This document shows, in pieces, positions 8,349 through 16,714 of a stretch of DNA of 64,000 nt (positions are counted from its first letter, which is position 1; each line of letters begins with the position of its first letter). Below the pieces are notes generated by a model. That model saw only the letters and a program-made list of their open reading frames with translations. It was not told the origin of the DNA and ran no database searches. The DNA comes from Salegentibacter salegens (GTDB taxonomy: Bacteria > Bacteroidota > Bacteroidia > Flavobacteriales > Flavobacteriaceae): positions 1,116,001-1,180,000 of the forward strand of contig NZ_LT670848.1 of NCBI RefSeq assembly GCF_900142975.1, given 5' to 3'. A program made the translations under genes and the position numbers.

Positions 8349-9108
8349 GAAAAACCCGCTTGCTTTCGTTTATCTTTTTCTAATTCTTTTTTTTGCAAGT
8401 TGTGAAGATAAGGAATCTTCCAGTAAAAATACTTCGGAAAAGCCTTTAGATAAAGAAGAAGTTACTCAAAAAACCTCCAAATTAGATTCACTGAGAGCGA
8501 AATACAGTAAAACAGAAGAACCCTCCTACCAAAGTGATTCTATTAAAAGCAACGAAGAGTTTCCCATTGCGCAGGAAGAACTAATCCCTTTTTTAACTCA
8601 ATACGGCAAGGAAAACCCTGAAACCCGGGTGAGAATCATTACCAGTTTTGGGAATATTGAAGTAGAACTTTTTAGAGATACTCCCCTGCACCGGGCCAAT
8701 TTTATAATGCTGGTAAAAGAAAATTATTTTAACAGCACCTTTTTTCACCGTGTTGCTCCGGGATTTGTAATTCAGGGCGGAAATTCAGATAATACGGCCA
8801 CACCCCGAAAACGTTCACAAATTGGAGATTACTTAATTCCCAATGAATTTGAGGCTGGGCATAAACATACTTATGGAGCTTTTTCTGCAGCAAAGTATAG
8901 CGAGCAAAATGTGAGTAAAGCTTCCTCTCCTTTTGAGTTTTTTATCGTAATAAAGGAAAACGGAACTCCGCATTTAAATAACGATCACACCGTTTTTGGA
9001 CGAGTTACCAAAGGCATGGATGTAGCTGAAAAAATTGTCCTGGTAGAAACCGGGCAATCTGAATGGCCAATTGATAACGTAGAGATGGACGTTGAAATAA
9101 TTGATTAA
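8347..9108 (+). CDS. Cyclophilin-type peptidyl-prolyl isomerase lipoprotein
   Basis: A lipoprotein signal (FLILFFASC, Cys19) is followed by an acidic, Ser-rich linker to about residue 90. The cyclophilin domain then runs to the end: VRIITSFGNIEVELF, NFIMLVKENYFNSTFFHRV, FVIQGGNSDN and FGRVTKGMDVAEKI are its recognisable blocks. The enzyme isomerises proline peptide bonds, here probably helping outer-membrane or secreted proteins fold in the periplasm. The start must be 8347, because a later start would remove the signal. A TAATTTTG -7-like box (8310-8317) lies inside the divergent Nudix gene. The stop abuts the stop of the convergent RDD gene with no intergenic DNA. Confidence 0.92.
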   Translation: MKNPLAFVYLFLILFFASCEDKESSSKNTSEKPLDKEEVTQKTSKLDSLRAKYSKTEEPSYQSDSIKSNEEFPIAQEELIPFLTQYGKENPETRVRIITSFGNIEVELFRDTPLHRANFIMLVKENYFNSTFFHRVAPGFVIQGGNSDNTATPRKRSQIGDYLIPNEFEAGHKHTYGAFSAAKYSEQNVSKASSPFEFFIVIKENGTPHLNNDHTVFGRVTKGMDVAEKIVLVETGQSEWPIDNVEMDVEIID

Positions 9109-9825
9109 TTAAGCTCGTTGGGTATAATAATTATAATCGGTAATCACCTGCTGTATAAATTCCATTGGGGATTCTTTGGGTTGAGTTTCCAGTAATTCTG
9201 ATAGTTTTTCTGAAAGCGATAAAATAAGTCGGTGATTATGGTTTCTTCTCGCGGTTTGGTAAAGATTTTTAATATTCTGCACATCGGTATCTTTTAAAAT
9301 ACTCACCTGTGGATATTTTGGTTCGTAGCCTTCAGGAACATCTACAGCCAAACTTCGGTTTAAATTTGTTCTTGGTTTTTCAGAAATCACCGTAGTTTTA
9401 GCGGCAAGATCGCCCAGCCGCTGCCCTTTTCCGTTTAATAAAATGGTGACAACAGCGATAGCGCCACTACTCATAGAAATATCAATAAACCGTAACAACC
9501 ACCTTATTAGATATTCGGCAAAAGCAGGCCTGCTGCCATCTAATTTCACCACTCTAATCTGTAAAGCGGCTTTTCCGGGGGTTTGGCCGTTATATAAACT
9601 CTCCCATAATAAATAATATAAGAGAGAAGGTAAACCCATAACCAGGTAATAGACCCACTGCCCTGCCGCATCTAATCCTGTACCGGCAAGTGCCAGCGAA
9701 CTTATCACTATATATAACCCAATTATAAACGCATCTACGATAAAAGCAAGGATGCGATCGCCCACACTTGCAACATTCTGATTAATACTTATATTTTGAG
9801 CGGTTTCAATTTGAAAATTATCCAT
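9109..9825 (-). CDS. RDD family membrane protein
   Basis: The protein carries an RDD domain: VGDRILAFIVDAFIIGLYIVI at 22-42 is the first membrane segment with its RD motif, followed by hydrophobic segments near 45-75 and 115-130. PGKAALQIRVVKLDG (about 84-98) and GQRLGDLAAKTTVI (133-146) are typical of the family. The remaining 90 residues are cytoplasmic and hydrophilic, with no motif I know. RDD proteins are poorly understood; some act in ion antiport. It is divergent from the SpoIIM-like gene, 34 bases away. RDD genes often accompany MoxR/SpoIIM operons in this phylum, so a link to that system is likely. Confidence 0.88.
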   Translation of the reverse strand: MDNFQIETAQNISINQNVASVGDRILAFIVDAFIIGLYIVISSLALAGTGLDAAGQWVYYLVMGLPSLLYYLLWESLYNGQTPGKAALQIRVVKLDGSRPAFAEYLIRWLLRFIDISMSSGAIAVVTILLNGKGQRLGDLAAKTTVISEKPRTNLNRSLAVDVPEGYEPKYPQVSILKDTDVQNIKNLYQTARRNHNHRLILSLSEKLSELLETQPKESPMEFIQQVITDYNYYTQRA

Positions 9826-9859
9826 TTAATCTGTTTCTTTGAGTCATAATAAAAAAACC

Positions 9860-10837
9860 ATGCGAGAGGCTGCATTTGTGAAGCAAAATAAGGATAAATG
9901 GCTTAAATTTGAAAGCCTGCTTCAAAATAAAAATATACTGCAACCAGAGCAGCTCTCTAATATTTATATTGAAATTAGTGATCATTTAAGCTATTCCAGG
10001 ACGTTTTATCCTAAAAGCAACACAACCACTTATTTAAACCAGTTAGCCGCTTCAGCGCACCAAAAGATTTATAAGAATAAAAAGGAATCTCAAAACCGGT
10101 TTATCACGTTTTTTACCAGGGAATTTCCGTTGTTCTTTTATAAATTTCAGAAACAATTACTGCTTAGCTTTCTAATTTTCGCACTTTTTTCAGCAGCAGG
10201 TGCTTTTTCGGCAGCATCAGATCATACTTTTGTGCGAAGCATTTTAGGCGATGCTTATGTGAATATGACGCTGCAAAATATTGCCGAAGGCGATCCTATG
10301 GCGGTTTATAAAAAAATGTCTGAAACCGATATGTTCCTGGGAATTACCATTAATAACATTCGGGTTTCGCTTATGGCTTTTAGTATGGGAATCCTGGCGG
10401 GTATTGGCACTGTATTTATCTTAATGCAAAACGCAGTGATGTTAGGATCTTTTCAGTACTTTTTTTATGACCAGGGTTTACTCTGGGAATCTGCCAGAAC
10501 TATATGGATTCACGGAACTATAGAAATTTCAGTGATAATTATTGCAGGCTGCGCAGGACTTGTAGTTGGAAAAAGTATACTTTTTCCCGGCACTTACACC
10601 CGATTAACATCCTTCGTAAATGGAGTTAAAAACGGACTTAAAATTGTGATAAGTACCATTCCGTTTTTTATCATTGCGGGATTTCTGGAAGGGTTTGTAA
10701 CTCGACTAACCCAAATGCCCGACTGGCTGGCGATTTTAATTATTTTAAGCTCTTTAGCACTCATTTTATTTTACTATATCTTTTATCCCATATTTCTACA
10801 TAAAAAACAACAAATTCATGAAGCAGGATTATATTGA
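9860..10837 (+). CDS. SpoIIM-like (DUF95) integral membrane protein
   Basis: MREAAFVKQNKDKWLKFE is the usual N-terminus of this family in Flavobacteriia, so I chose the ATG at 9860 over the TTG at 9839. A TTTCTTTG box at 9834-9841 would also leave the TTG at or before the transcript start. The 325-residue product has a soluble N-terminal helical part, then membrane segments around 100-118, 165-200, 220-245 and 260-310. Despite the name it has nothing to do with spores here. It is the first gene of the MoxR operon and overlaps the next gene by 20 bases. Role inferred: membrane partner in envelope maintenance. Confidence 0.88.
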   Translation: MREAAFVKQNKDKWLKFESLLQNKNILQPEQLSNIYIEISDHLSYSRTFYPKSNTTTYLNQLAASAHQKIYKNKKESQNRFITFFTREFPLFFYKFQKQLLLSFLIFALFSAAGAFSAASDHTFVRSILGDAYVNMTLQNIAEGDPMAVYKKMSETDMFLGITINNIRVSLMAFSMGILAGIGTVFILMQNAVMLGSFQYFFYDQGLLWESARTIWIHGTIEISVIIIAGCAGLVVGKSILFPGTYTRLTSFVNGVKNGLKIVISTIPFFIIAGFLEGFVTRLTQMPDWLAILIILSSLALILFYYIFYPIFLHKKQQIHEAGLY

Positions 10838-11675
10838 TTTTAAGCAGCAGCGAGAGCTGGGCGATATTATTAGCTATACATTTAAATTTATACGTGAAAA
10901 TTATAAGGCCTATTTTACAAGCGTAATCAAAATTGCGTGGCCCGCATTTTTACTTTTAATCGCTGCCGTATCTTATTATTCTTACAGCACGGTAGGAAAC
11001 TCGCTAATGTTCAGTCCGGACGGGGGATTTTTCATTGGTTTTGGTTTATTAATGATTGGCCTGCTTTTATACTTTTCGGTAATGAATGTTGCGGCATTTC
11101 ATTTTATAAAGTCTTATGTAAGTAACAATGGAGAAGCCAGCCACCAGGAAGTAAAAAAGGGAGTGAAAGAAGATTTAGGAAAAATGTTTGGACTTGGCGC
11201 AATTACCTGGATCTTAATTTTTGCCGGACTTATAATATTTATTCTTCCCGGTATATATTTAAGTGTGCCTTTAAGTATTGCAGCCGCGGTGCTTGTTTTT
11301 AAAAACGAAAGTATTGGCGGCAGTATTTCTGAAGGTTTTCACCTTGTAAAAGACAATTGGTGGATGAGTTTTATAAGTCTTTTTCTAATCTGGCTTATCG
11401 TGTATATTATTAGCCTTATTTTTCAACTGCCAGTGCTAATTTATACATTTATAAAAATGTTCACTTTAATGGAAGAAAATTCGGCTTCGACGACGAATGT
11501 AGCCGATATGTTTGATTGGGTTTATCTTACCTTAACCATTATTGCCTCTGCCATACAATACCTGCTTTATGCCATTACGCCAATTGGGGTTGCCTTTGTG
11601 TATTATAATCTTAACGAAATAAAATATTTTACCGGCGCCTACGAAAGCATTGAGAATCTAGGTAAAAACGATTAA
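10818..11675 (+). CDS. Polytopic membrane protein of the MoxR operon
   Basis: This 285-residue protein has no motif that I can assign to an enzyme. It shows five to six membrane segments (about 40-62, 70-100, 130-170, 190-215 and 240-270) separated by short loops, with Gly- and Pro-containing turns such as FILPGIYLSVPLSIAAAVLV, which resembles YciC/DUF4013-type membrane proteins. It overlaps the SpoIIM-like gene by 20 bases and the DUF4129 gene by one base (TAATGA), so the three are probably translationally coupled. Its context makes it a membrane subunit of the MoxR/DUF58 system; this is inference. Confidence 0.8.
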   Translation: MKQDYIDFKQQRELGDIISYTFKFIRENYKAYFTSVIKIAWPAFLLLIAAVSYYSYSTVGNSLMFSPDGGFFIGFGLLMIGLLLYFSVMNVAAFHFIKSYVSNNGEASHQEVKKGVKEDLGKMFGLGAITWILIFAGLIIFILPGIYLSVPLSIAAAVLVFKNESIGGSISEGFHLVKDNWWMSFISLFLIWLIVYIISLIFQLPVLIYTFIKMFTLMEENSASTTNVADMFDWVYLTLTIIASAIQYLLYAITPIGVAFVYYNLNEIKYFTGAYESIENLGKND

Positions 11676-12433
11676 TGATAAAAGTCTTACTCCTTTTCAG
11701 TTTTATTTTCTTCGGAAATTTACTTCCGCAAGAGCAAGCGATTGCTGATTCTACGGAAATGATTCAGGATTCTTCTGAAAAAACCCTGGAAAAAGTTGAT
11801 TTTGATGCTGAAAAAATTGAAGCTTATAAAGCTGATAAAGCTTTTGATTATTTAGAAAAGATTGAAGAAGATTCCTGGTGGACGCGTTTAAAACGATGGA
11901 TTAACCTTAAATGGAATGCCTTTTTACAATGGCTTTTTGGAGATTACCAAACCAACGCGTTTTGGAGTGCTGTGCTTTCAGCTTTACCTTACATTTTGCT
12001 AATCTTAGTCCTGGGATTAATTACCTGGCTATTTATTCGTTTAAATCCCGGGAATGCTGTTATGGCCGAACCAATTACCGGAAAAGTAAACTTTCAGCAA
12101 GAAGAAGAACTTGTTAAATCGGCTGATATTTCGTCTTTGATTCAAAAAGCCATTCAGCAGGAAAATTACCGTTTGGCGGTTAGGTATTTATATTTAAAAA
12201 GCCTGCGCTTACTGGACCAGAAAGAGCATATTTCTTATAGATTTCAAAAAACAAATGAGGATTATATCAATGAAATAAAAAATACCGAAATAAAAGAGCA
12301 GTTCACAAAAATCACCCGACTTTACGATTTTATCTGGTATGGAGATTTTGAACTTTCGCATGAACGTTTTGAAAAAGTAAACCGGGAATTCACCCAAATG
12401 GAAAACAGTTTAAAACCGGAAAATAATGGGTAA
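11675..12433 (+). CDS. DUF4129 domain membrane protein
   Basis: A hydrophobic N-terminus (residues 1-22) may be a signal or anchor. A stretch with SWWTRLKRWINLKWNAFLQWLF precedes the clear membrane segment at about 103-125. The C-terminal cytoplasmic part (150-250) contains YRLAVRYLYLKSLRLLDQK...ISYRFQKTNEDYINEI, the typical DUF4129 pattern. Function is unknown, but DUF4129 genes regularly lie with MoxR ATPases and DUF58 proteins. It overlaps both neighbours (one base upstream, eight downstream). No catalytic residue is evident. Confidence 0.88.
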   Translation: MIKVLLLFSFIFFGNLLPQEQAIADSTEMIQDSSEKTLEKVDFDAEKIEAYKADKAFDYLEKIEEDSWWTRLKRWINLKWNAFLQWLFGDYQTNAFWSAVLSALPYILLILVLGLITWLFIRLNPGNAVMAEPITGKVNFQQEEELVKSADISSLIQKAIQQENYRLAVRYLYLKSLRLLDQKEHISYRFQKTNEDYINEIKNTEIKEQFTKITRLYDFIWYGDFELSHERFEKVNREFTQMENSLKPENNG

Positions 12434-13640
12434 AACATCAAAACTGTTTTTCGGCTTTTTTCTGCTACTGGTTATTTTCCTAACCTACCTCGAGGCTACA
12501 GAACCGGAGCCGGTAAACTGGACACCCAGCTATATGAGTGATGATAAAATCCCACTGGGAAGTTTTGTTTTTTATGAAAGCTGGAAAAATAACAAAAACT
12601 GGGAATTTGAGGAAATTGCCATCCCACCGTTCGAGAAACTTTCTGACAGCCTGGGAAATGGCACTTATTTCTTTCTGAATAATTCTGCATTTTTTGATCA
12701 GGACGAATTACACAAATTGCTTGATTGGGTCTCTATAGGAAATGAACTTTTTATTTCTGCAAGAAGCATTAGTCCTGAGTTGTTGGATACGCTTCAGTTA
12801 GAAACCAGGGTTTTTATTCCAAAAAACGATCTTAGCTCCAAACCACAGTTGAATTTTAAAAATTCAGTTTTAAAAAGTGAAACCTATTTTAAGTTTAAAA
12901 ATGAATTTTCTTCACTTTTCTTTCATCAAAAAGACAGTGCCAAAATTGAGATCCTGGGAGAAATAAATATTCAGGAAGACGATAAAAACAAACAGGCTAA
13001 TTTTATAAAATCAAATTTTGGAAAAGGGCAAATTTACCTTCATACTACTCCTGAGGCCTTTGGGAATTACTTTTTACTTACCGGCCAAAATTATAAATAT
13101 GCTGAAAATATCTTAGCTTACGTCAATAAAGAAAAACCGGTATTTTTGGATAATTATTATAAAGCTGGAAAAACCTTTTATTCCTCACCGCTTTATATCC
13201 TGCTCAGCAATAACCGACTTAAATGGGCGTACTATTTCTTGCTGGCCGGCTGTGTTTTGTTCATTATTTTTGAAGGAAAGAGAAAACAAAGGGCTATCCC
13301 TGTAGTAAATCCTTTAAAGAACCAAAGTTACGAATATGCAAAAACCGTGGGAGATCTTTATTTAGAAGAAAAGGAATACGGAGAATTAATCACGAAAAAA
13401 ATCAGTTTATTTTTAGAATATATCAGGATTCATTATAAGATTCCAACCAAAACCATAGACGAAGAATTCCATACCTTACTCGCATCAAAATCTGGAAATA
13501 ATATTACTTCCGGCAAGAAGCTTTTTGCGAAAATTGAGAAGTTTTCAAACAATACAAATGCCGGTAAAAGTGAGTTTTACGAACTTTCTGAGGCAATAAA
13601 TAATTTTAAATCACATTCCAATGGAAAACCAAGAAAATAA
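12426..13640 (+). CDS. DUF4350 domain membrane protein
   Basis: The product has an N-terminal membrane segment (residues 5-22), a long extracytoplasmic domain to about 260 with the ThuA/GATase-like DUF4350 pattern (NGTYFFLNNSAFFDQDELHKLLDWVSIGNELFISA), a second membrane segment (about 265-285) and a cytoplasmic tail. DUF4350 domains lack clear enzymatic residues and probably bind ligands. It overlaps DUF4129 by eight bases and the MoxR gene by 20, showing coupled expression. The protein probably senses or scaffolds at the membrane for the AAA ATPase encoded next; that is inference from context. Confidence 0.85.
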   Translation: MGKTSKLFFGFFLLLVIFLTYLEATEPEPVNWTPSYMSDDKIPLGSFVFYESWKNNKNWEFEEIAIPPFEKLSDSLGNGTYFFLNNSAFFDQDELHKLLDWVSIGNELFISARSISPELLDTLQLETRVFIPKNDLSSKPQLNFKNSVLKSETYFKFKNEFSSLFFHQKDSAKIEILGEINIQEDDKNKQANFIKSNFGKGQIYLHTTPEAFGNYFLLTGQNYKYAENILAYVNKEKPVFLDNYYKAGKTFYSSPLYILLSNNRLKWAYYFLLAGCVLFIIFEGKRKQRAIPVVNPLKNQSYEYAKTVGDLYLEEKEYGELITKKISLFLEYIRIHYKIPTKTIDEEFHTLLASKSGNNITSGKKLFAKIEKFSNNTNAGKSEFYELSEAINNFKSHSNGKPRK

Positions 13641-14622
13641 AGAAACAGAATCCTTAGATTTTGATAGTCGCATTCCGCTAGACGATCTTAAAGAGGCCGT
13701 TTCAAGATTAAAAAACCAGCTTGCCAAAGTAATTGTTGGCCAAAACGATTTTGTGGAATTATTGATTGCCGGCCTACTTTCTAACGGTCACGTGCTAATT
13801 GAAGGTGTTCCCGGCGTTGCCAAAACCTTAACCGCAAAACTATTCGCTAAAAGCCTGGATACTAATTTTAGTAGAATTCAGTTTACACCAGATTTGATGC
13901 CGAGCGATGTACTGGGAACTTCAATTTTAAATGCTCAAAAAGGTGAATTTGAGTTTAAACCCGGACCTATTTTTTCTAATATTATTCTAATAGACGAAAT
14001 TAACCGTGCACCTGCAAAAACACAGGCCGCATTGTTTGAAGTTATGGAAGAACGCCAAATTACCATAGACGGTGTTCAACATGATTTGGAAGCCCCTTTT
14101 ATGGTTTTGGCCACACAAAATCCTATTGAGCAGGAAGGAACCTATGCCTTGCCTGAAGCCCAATTAGACCGGTTTTTATTTAAAATTCAGGTAGATTATC
14201 CTAAACTTGAGGAGGAAGTTGATATTTTAAAAACGCATCATAATAGAAAAGGTGTCTTGCCAGTTTCCCAAATTGAAGCCGTATTAAATCCTGAAAACCT
14301 AAACGAGTTAAAAAACCAGATCCAGGAAATAATCGTAGAAGAAAAGCTGATGCATTACATTGCCAGTATTGTAGGTAAAACGCGTAATCATTCGCACATT
14401 TACCTGGGCGCTTCTCCCCGGGCTTCTATCGCGGTAATGAACGCTTCTAAAGCGTTTGCCGCAATTAACGGAAGAGATTTTGTAATTCCTGAAGATATTA
14501 AAAAAGCTCTAAATCCTGTTTTGGCCCATAGACTTATTATTAGTCCAGATCGTGAAATGGAAGGGATTACTGCCAAAGAAGTGATAGAAATGATCTCGCA
14601 ATCTGTAGAAATTCCACGTTAG
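13621..14622 (+). CDS. MoxR-family AAA+ ATPase
   Basis: This is a MoxR-type AAA+ ATPase (333 residues), a class thought to act as chaperones that mature or activate partner complexes with von Willebrand A-like domains. Walker A GVPGVAKT is at 62-69 with the Ala-Lys-Thr variant typical of the family. Walker B IILIDEIN is at 121-128, followed by RAPAKTQAALFEVMEE and the sensor segment LATQNPIEQEGTYALPEAQLDRF. The C-terminal lid (about 245-333) includes GASPRASIAVM. It is cytoplasmic. It follows DUF4350 with a 20-base overlap, and its stop codon overlaps the GTG start of the DUF58 gene, its likely partner. Confidence 0.95.
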   Translation: MENQENKETESLDFDSRIPLDDLKEAVSRLKNQLAKVIVGQNDFVELLIAGLLSNGHVLIEGVPGVAKTLTAKLFAKSLDTNFSRIQFTPDLMPSDVLGTSILNAQKGEFEFKPGPIFSNIILIDEINRAPAKTQAALFEVMEERQITIDGVQHDLEAPFMVLATQNPIEQEGTYALPEAQLDRFLFKIQVDYPKLEEEVDILKTHHNRKGVLPVSQIEAVLNPENLNELKNQIQEIIVEEKLMHYIASIVGKTRNHSHIYLGASPRASIAVMNASKAFAAINGRDFVIPEDIKKALNPVLAHRLIISPDREMEGITAKEVIEMISQSVEIPR

Positions 14623-15953
14623 TGCTCAAATTCTTTAAATCTTTATATCTAAACCAGCGTTTTTTCTATGCGATTTTTGCTATCGCATTACTTTTCCTGT
14701 TTTCTTATTTCTTTGATTTTCTATACGGATTTTGCTGGGTTTTAAGCCTCCTTCTGCTATTGTTATTTCTCGCCGATTTAGTAAGTCTTTATAAAAATAA
14801 CCGGATAAATGCTGAAAGAATTCTTCCGCAGAAATTCTCTAATTCCGATGAAAATGAAGTGGAAATTATCATGGAAAATAATTACGCATTTTCAATTTAT
14901 GCTAACATTATAGATGAAATTCCCGTGCAATTTCAAAAGCGGGATTTTTTAAAAGAATTAAAAATAGGTGCAAATACTTCTGAAAAATTCAGCTATTTCT
15001 TAAGGCCAGTTGCTCGTGGTGAATATTATTTCGGAAAACTAAATATATATGTTTTTACAAAAATAGGCCTGGTAAAAAGGCGGTCGGTTTTTGGTGATAA
15101 ACAAATGCTTAAAGTCTATCCCTCCTTTATTCAGATGAAAAAACTGGATTTTCTAGCCATAGATAACCGCTTATCCCAACCCGGTTTAAAGAAAATACGA
15201 AAAATTGGCCATACGATGGAGTTTGAGCAAATTAAGGAATATGTTCCCGGAGATGACGTGCGAACTATAAACTGGAAAGCTACCGCCAAGCAGGGCGACC
15301 TTATGGTTAACCAATTTCAGGATGAAAAGGCCCAACCTATCTATTCTATTATAGATACCGGCCGTGTGATGAAAATGCCTTTTAATGGCTTGAGTTTATT
15401 GGATTATGCGATTAACAGCAGTTTGGCATTTTCTAATATCGCACTTAAGAAAAAAGACAAAGTGGGCCTGATTTCTTTTTCTGCTAAAATTGAAAATATC
15501 CTTAAGGCTAATTCCAAATTGAGCCAGTTGCAGCAAATTATGGAGCGTTTGTATAATATTAATACTCAGTTTCCAGATTCAGATTTTAACATGCTCTATA
15601 GCAATTTGCGACAAAGAATTACACAACGCAGTTTGCTAATGTTGTACACTAATTTTGAACATATTTCGGCTTTAAAAAGGCAACTCCCGTATTTAAAAGC
15701 AATCAATAAAAAGCACGTTTTGGTGGTGATCTTTTTTGAAAATACCGAACTGAATAACATTATAAGCAGCAATCCCGATAACACCACCGATATGGCTCAC
15801 CAGGTTATCGCCGAAAATTTTGCACACGATAAAAAACTAATGGCAGCCGAATTACGACAACACGGGATTAATACTTTACTCACCAAACCTGAAGATTTAA
15901 GTATTAATACTATTAATAAATACCTGGAAATTAAGGCTCGCGGTATACTTTAG
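14622..15953 (+). CDS. DUF58 domain protein (vWA-like), MoxR partner
   Basis: The start is a GTG at 14622 that shares its first base with the MoxR stop. Two membrane segments lie at about 13-55. The DUF58 signature follows at 205-230 (EYVPGDDVRTINWKATAKQGDLMVNQF), then a vWA-like Rossmann region beginning YSIIDTGRVM and including LLDYAINSSLAFSNIAL. DUF58 proteins are anchored to the membrane with a cytoplasmic vWA-like domain and are found beside MoxR ATPases almost everywhere. The MIDAS motif is incomplete here (IDTGR for DxSxS), as is usual for DUF58. It ends the operon; after it comes a repeat, and no clear terminator is seen. Confidence 0.92.
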   Translation: MLKFFKSLYLNQRFFYAIFAIALLFLFSYFFDFLYGFCWVLSLLLLLLFLADLVSLYKNNRINAERILPQKFSNSDENEVEIIMENNYAFSIYANIIDEIPVQFQKRDFLKELKIGANTSEKFSYFLRPVARGEYYFGKLNIYVFTKIGLVKRRSVFGDKQMLKVYPSFIQMKKLDFLAIDNRLSQPGLKKIRKIGHTMEFEQIKEYVPGDDVRTINWKATAKQGDLMVNQFQDEKAQPIYSIIDTGRVMKMPFNGLSLLDYAINSSLAFSNIALKKKDKVGLISFSAKIENILKANSKLSQLQQIMERLYNINTQFPDSDFNMLYSNLRQRITQRSLLMLYTNFEHISALKRQLPYLKAINKKHVLVVIFFENTELNNIISSNPDNTTDMAHQVIAENFAHDKKLMAAELRQHGINTLLTKPEDLSINTINKYLEIKARGIL

Positions 15954-15959
15954 TCCCAT

Positions 15960-16056
15960 CATTACGAACAACGCAGGAGCGCGGTAATCTTTTATTGGGG
16001 AAGTTACCTCATTTGAAGAGATTGCTTCAATCGTGGCTCCATCGCAACGACGACCT
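15960..16056. repeat. REP-like dispersed repeat, second family
   Basis: The segment begins CATTACGAACAACGCAGGAG and ends TCCATCGCAACGACGACC. Its two halves are imperfect inverted repeats (GGTAATCTTTT against AGATTGCTTC, and CATTACGAACAACG against CGCAACGACG). This resembles the cgtcattgcgag...gcaatgacg repeats that I recall in many Bacteroidota genomes. Only one copy is in the window. It lies between the DUF58 and DUF2141 genes. Confidence 0.6.
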
Positions 16057-16150
16057 GCTCTTTTCAATAAATAATTATAAGAATTCTACAATTCAGCATT
16101 CAATATTTACAATTCGGTAATAATTATTAAATAGGTAGAATTAATCAGTT

Positions 16151-16158
16151 TAGTTTTG
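16151..16158 (+). promoter_or_regulatory. -7 box upstream of the DUF2141 gene
   Basis: TAGTTTTG matches TAnnTTTG and lies 30 bases before the ATG at 16189. No good -33 TTG is present, so confidence is moderate. Confidence 0.4.
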
Positions 16159-16188
16159 AGGATATAAACCAATAAAAACTAACTAATT

Positions 16189-16608
16189 ATGAAAACTATT
16201 GCCATTTTATTTAGTCTATTCCTTTGCAACCTCGCTTGCGCGCAGGTAGAAGACTCTGGAAGCATTAATGTACATGTAAATAATATTTCTTCGGAAAAAG
16301 GAAAAGTTCATTTTGCCCTTTTTACGCAGGATAATTTTCTTAAAAAAGCACCAATTCAAGGGGAAATAAGTGAAATTAAAGACGGTGTCGCACAGGTTAC
16401 CTTCAGCGAAGTGCCCTTTGGAACCTATGCAATAACCGCCTACCACGATAAAAACGAAAATCAAAAAATGGACTTTGATACCAATGGGATGCCTACCGAA
16501 GCTTATGGTGTTTCAAATAATGAAATGAATTTATATGGTCCTCCACTTTGGGATGATGCAAAATTCGATTTTGATGAAGAAAGCAAGGAAATAAACCTTC
16601 GGTTTTAG
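16189..16608 (+). CDS. DUF2141 secreted protein
   Basis: A cleavable signal peptide is seen (MKTIAILFSLFLCNLACAQ, cut after Ala18 or Gln19). The mature 120 residues carry the DUF2141 pattern: INVHVNNISSEKGKVHFALFT, then VPFGTYAITAYHDKNENQKMDFDTNGMPTEAYG, an acidic loop with Asp, Asn and Gly that looks like a calcium-binding turn. DUF2141 proteins form a small beta-sandwich of unknown function in the periplasm. It stands alone between a repeat and oxyR, 106 bases upstream of oxyR. Co-transcription with oxyR is possible, but oxyR has its own -7 box. Confidence 0.88.
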   Translation: MKTIAILFSLFLCNLACAQVEDSGSINVHVNNISSEKGKVHFALFTQDNFLKKAPIQGEISEIKDGVAQVTFSEVPFGTYAITAYHDKNENQKMDFDTNGMPTEAYGVSNNEMNLYGPPLWDDAKFDFDEESKEINLRF

Positions 16609-16683
16609 CTAAAAGAAGAAACGAAAATAACTTTTCATATAGATAAAATCATATTTATTTTAATTTAGAATAGAAAAAACCAA

Positions 16684-16691
16684 TACATTTG
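16684..16691 (+). promoter_or_regulatory. -7 box of oxyR promoter
   Basis: TACATTTG matches the TAnnTTTG consensus 23 bases upstream of the oxyR ATG. The -33 region is AT-rich without a clear TTG. Confidence 0.45.
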
Positions 16692-16714
16692 CAGTAACAA
16701 TAAGGCTTTAATTT

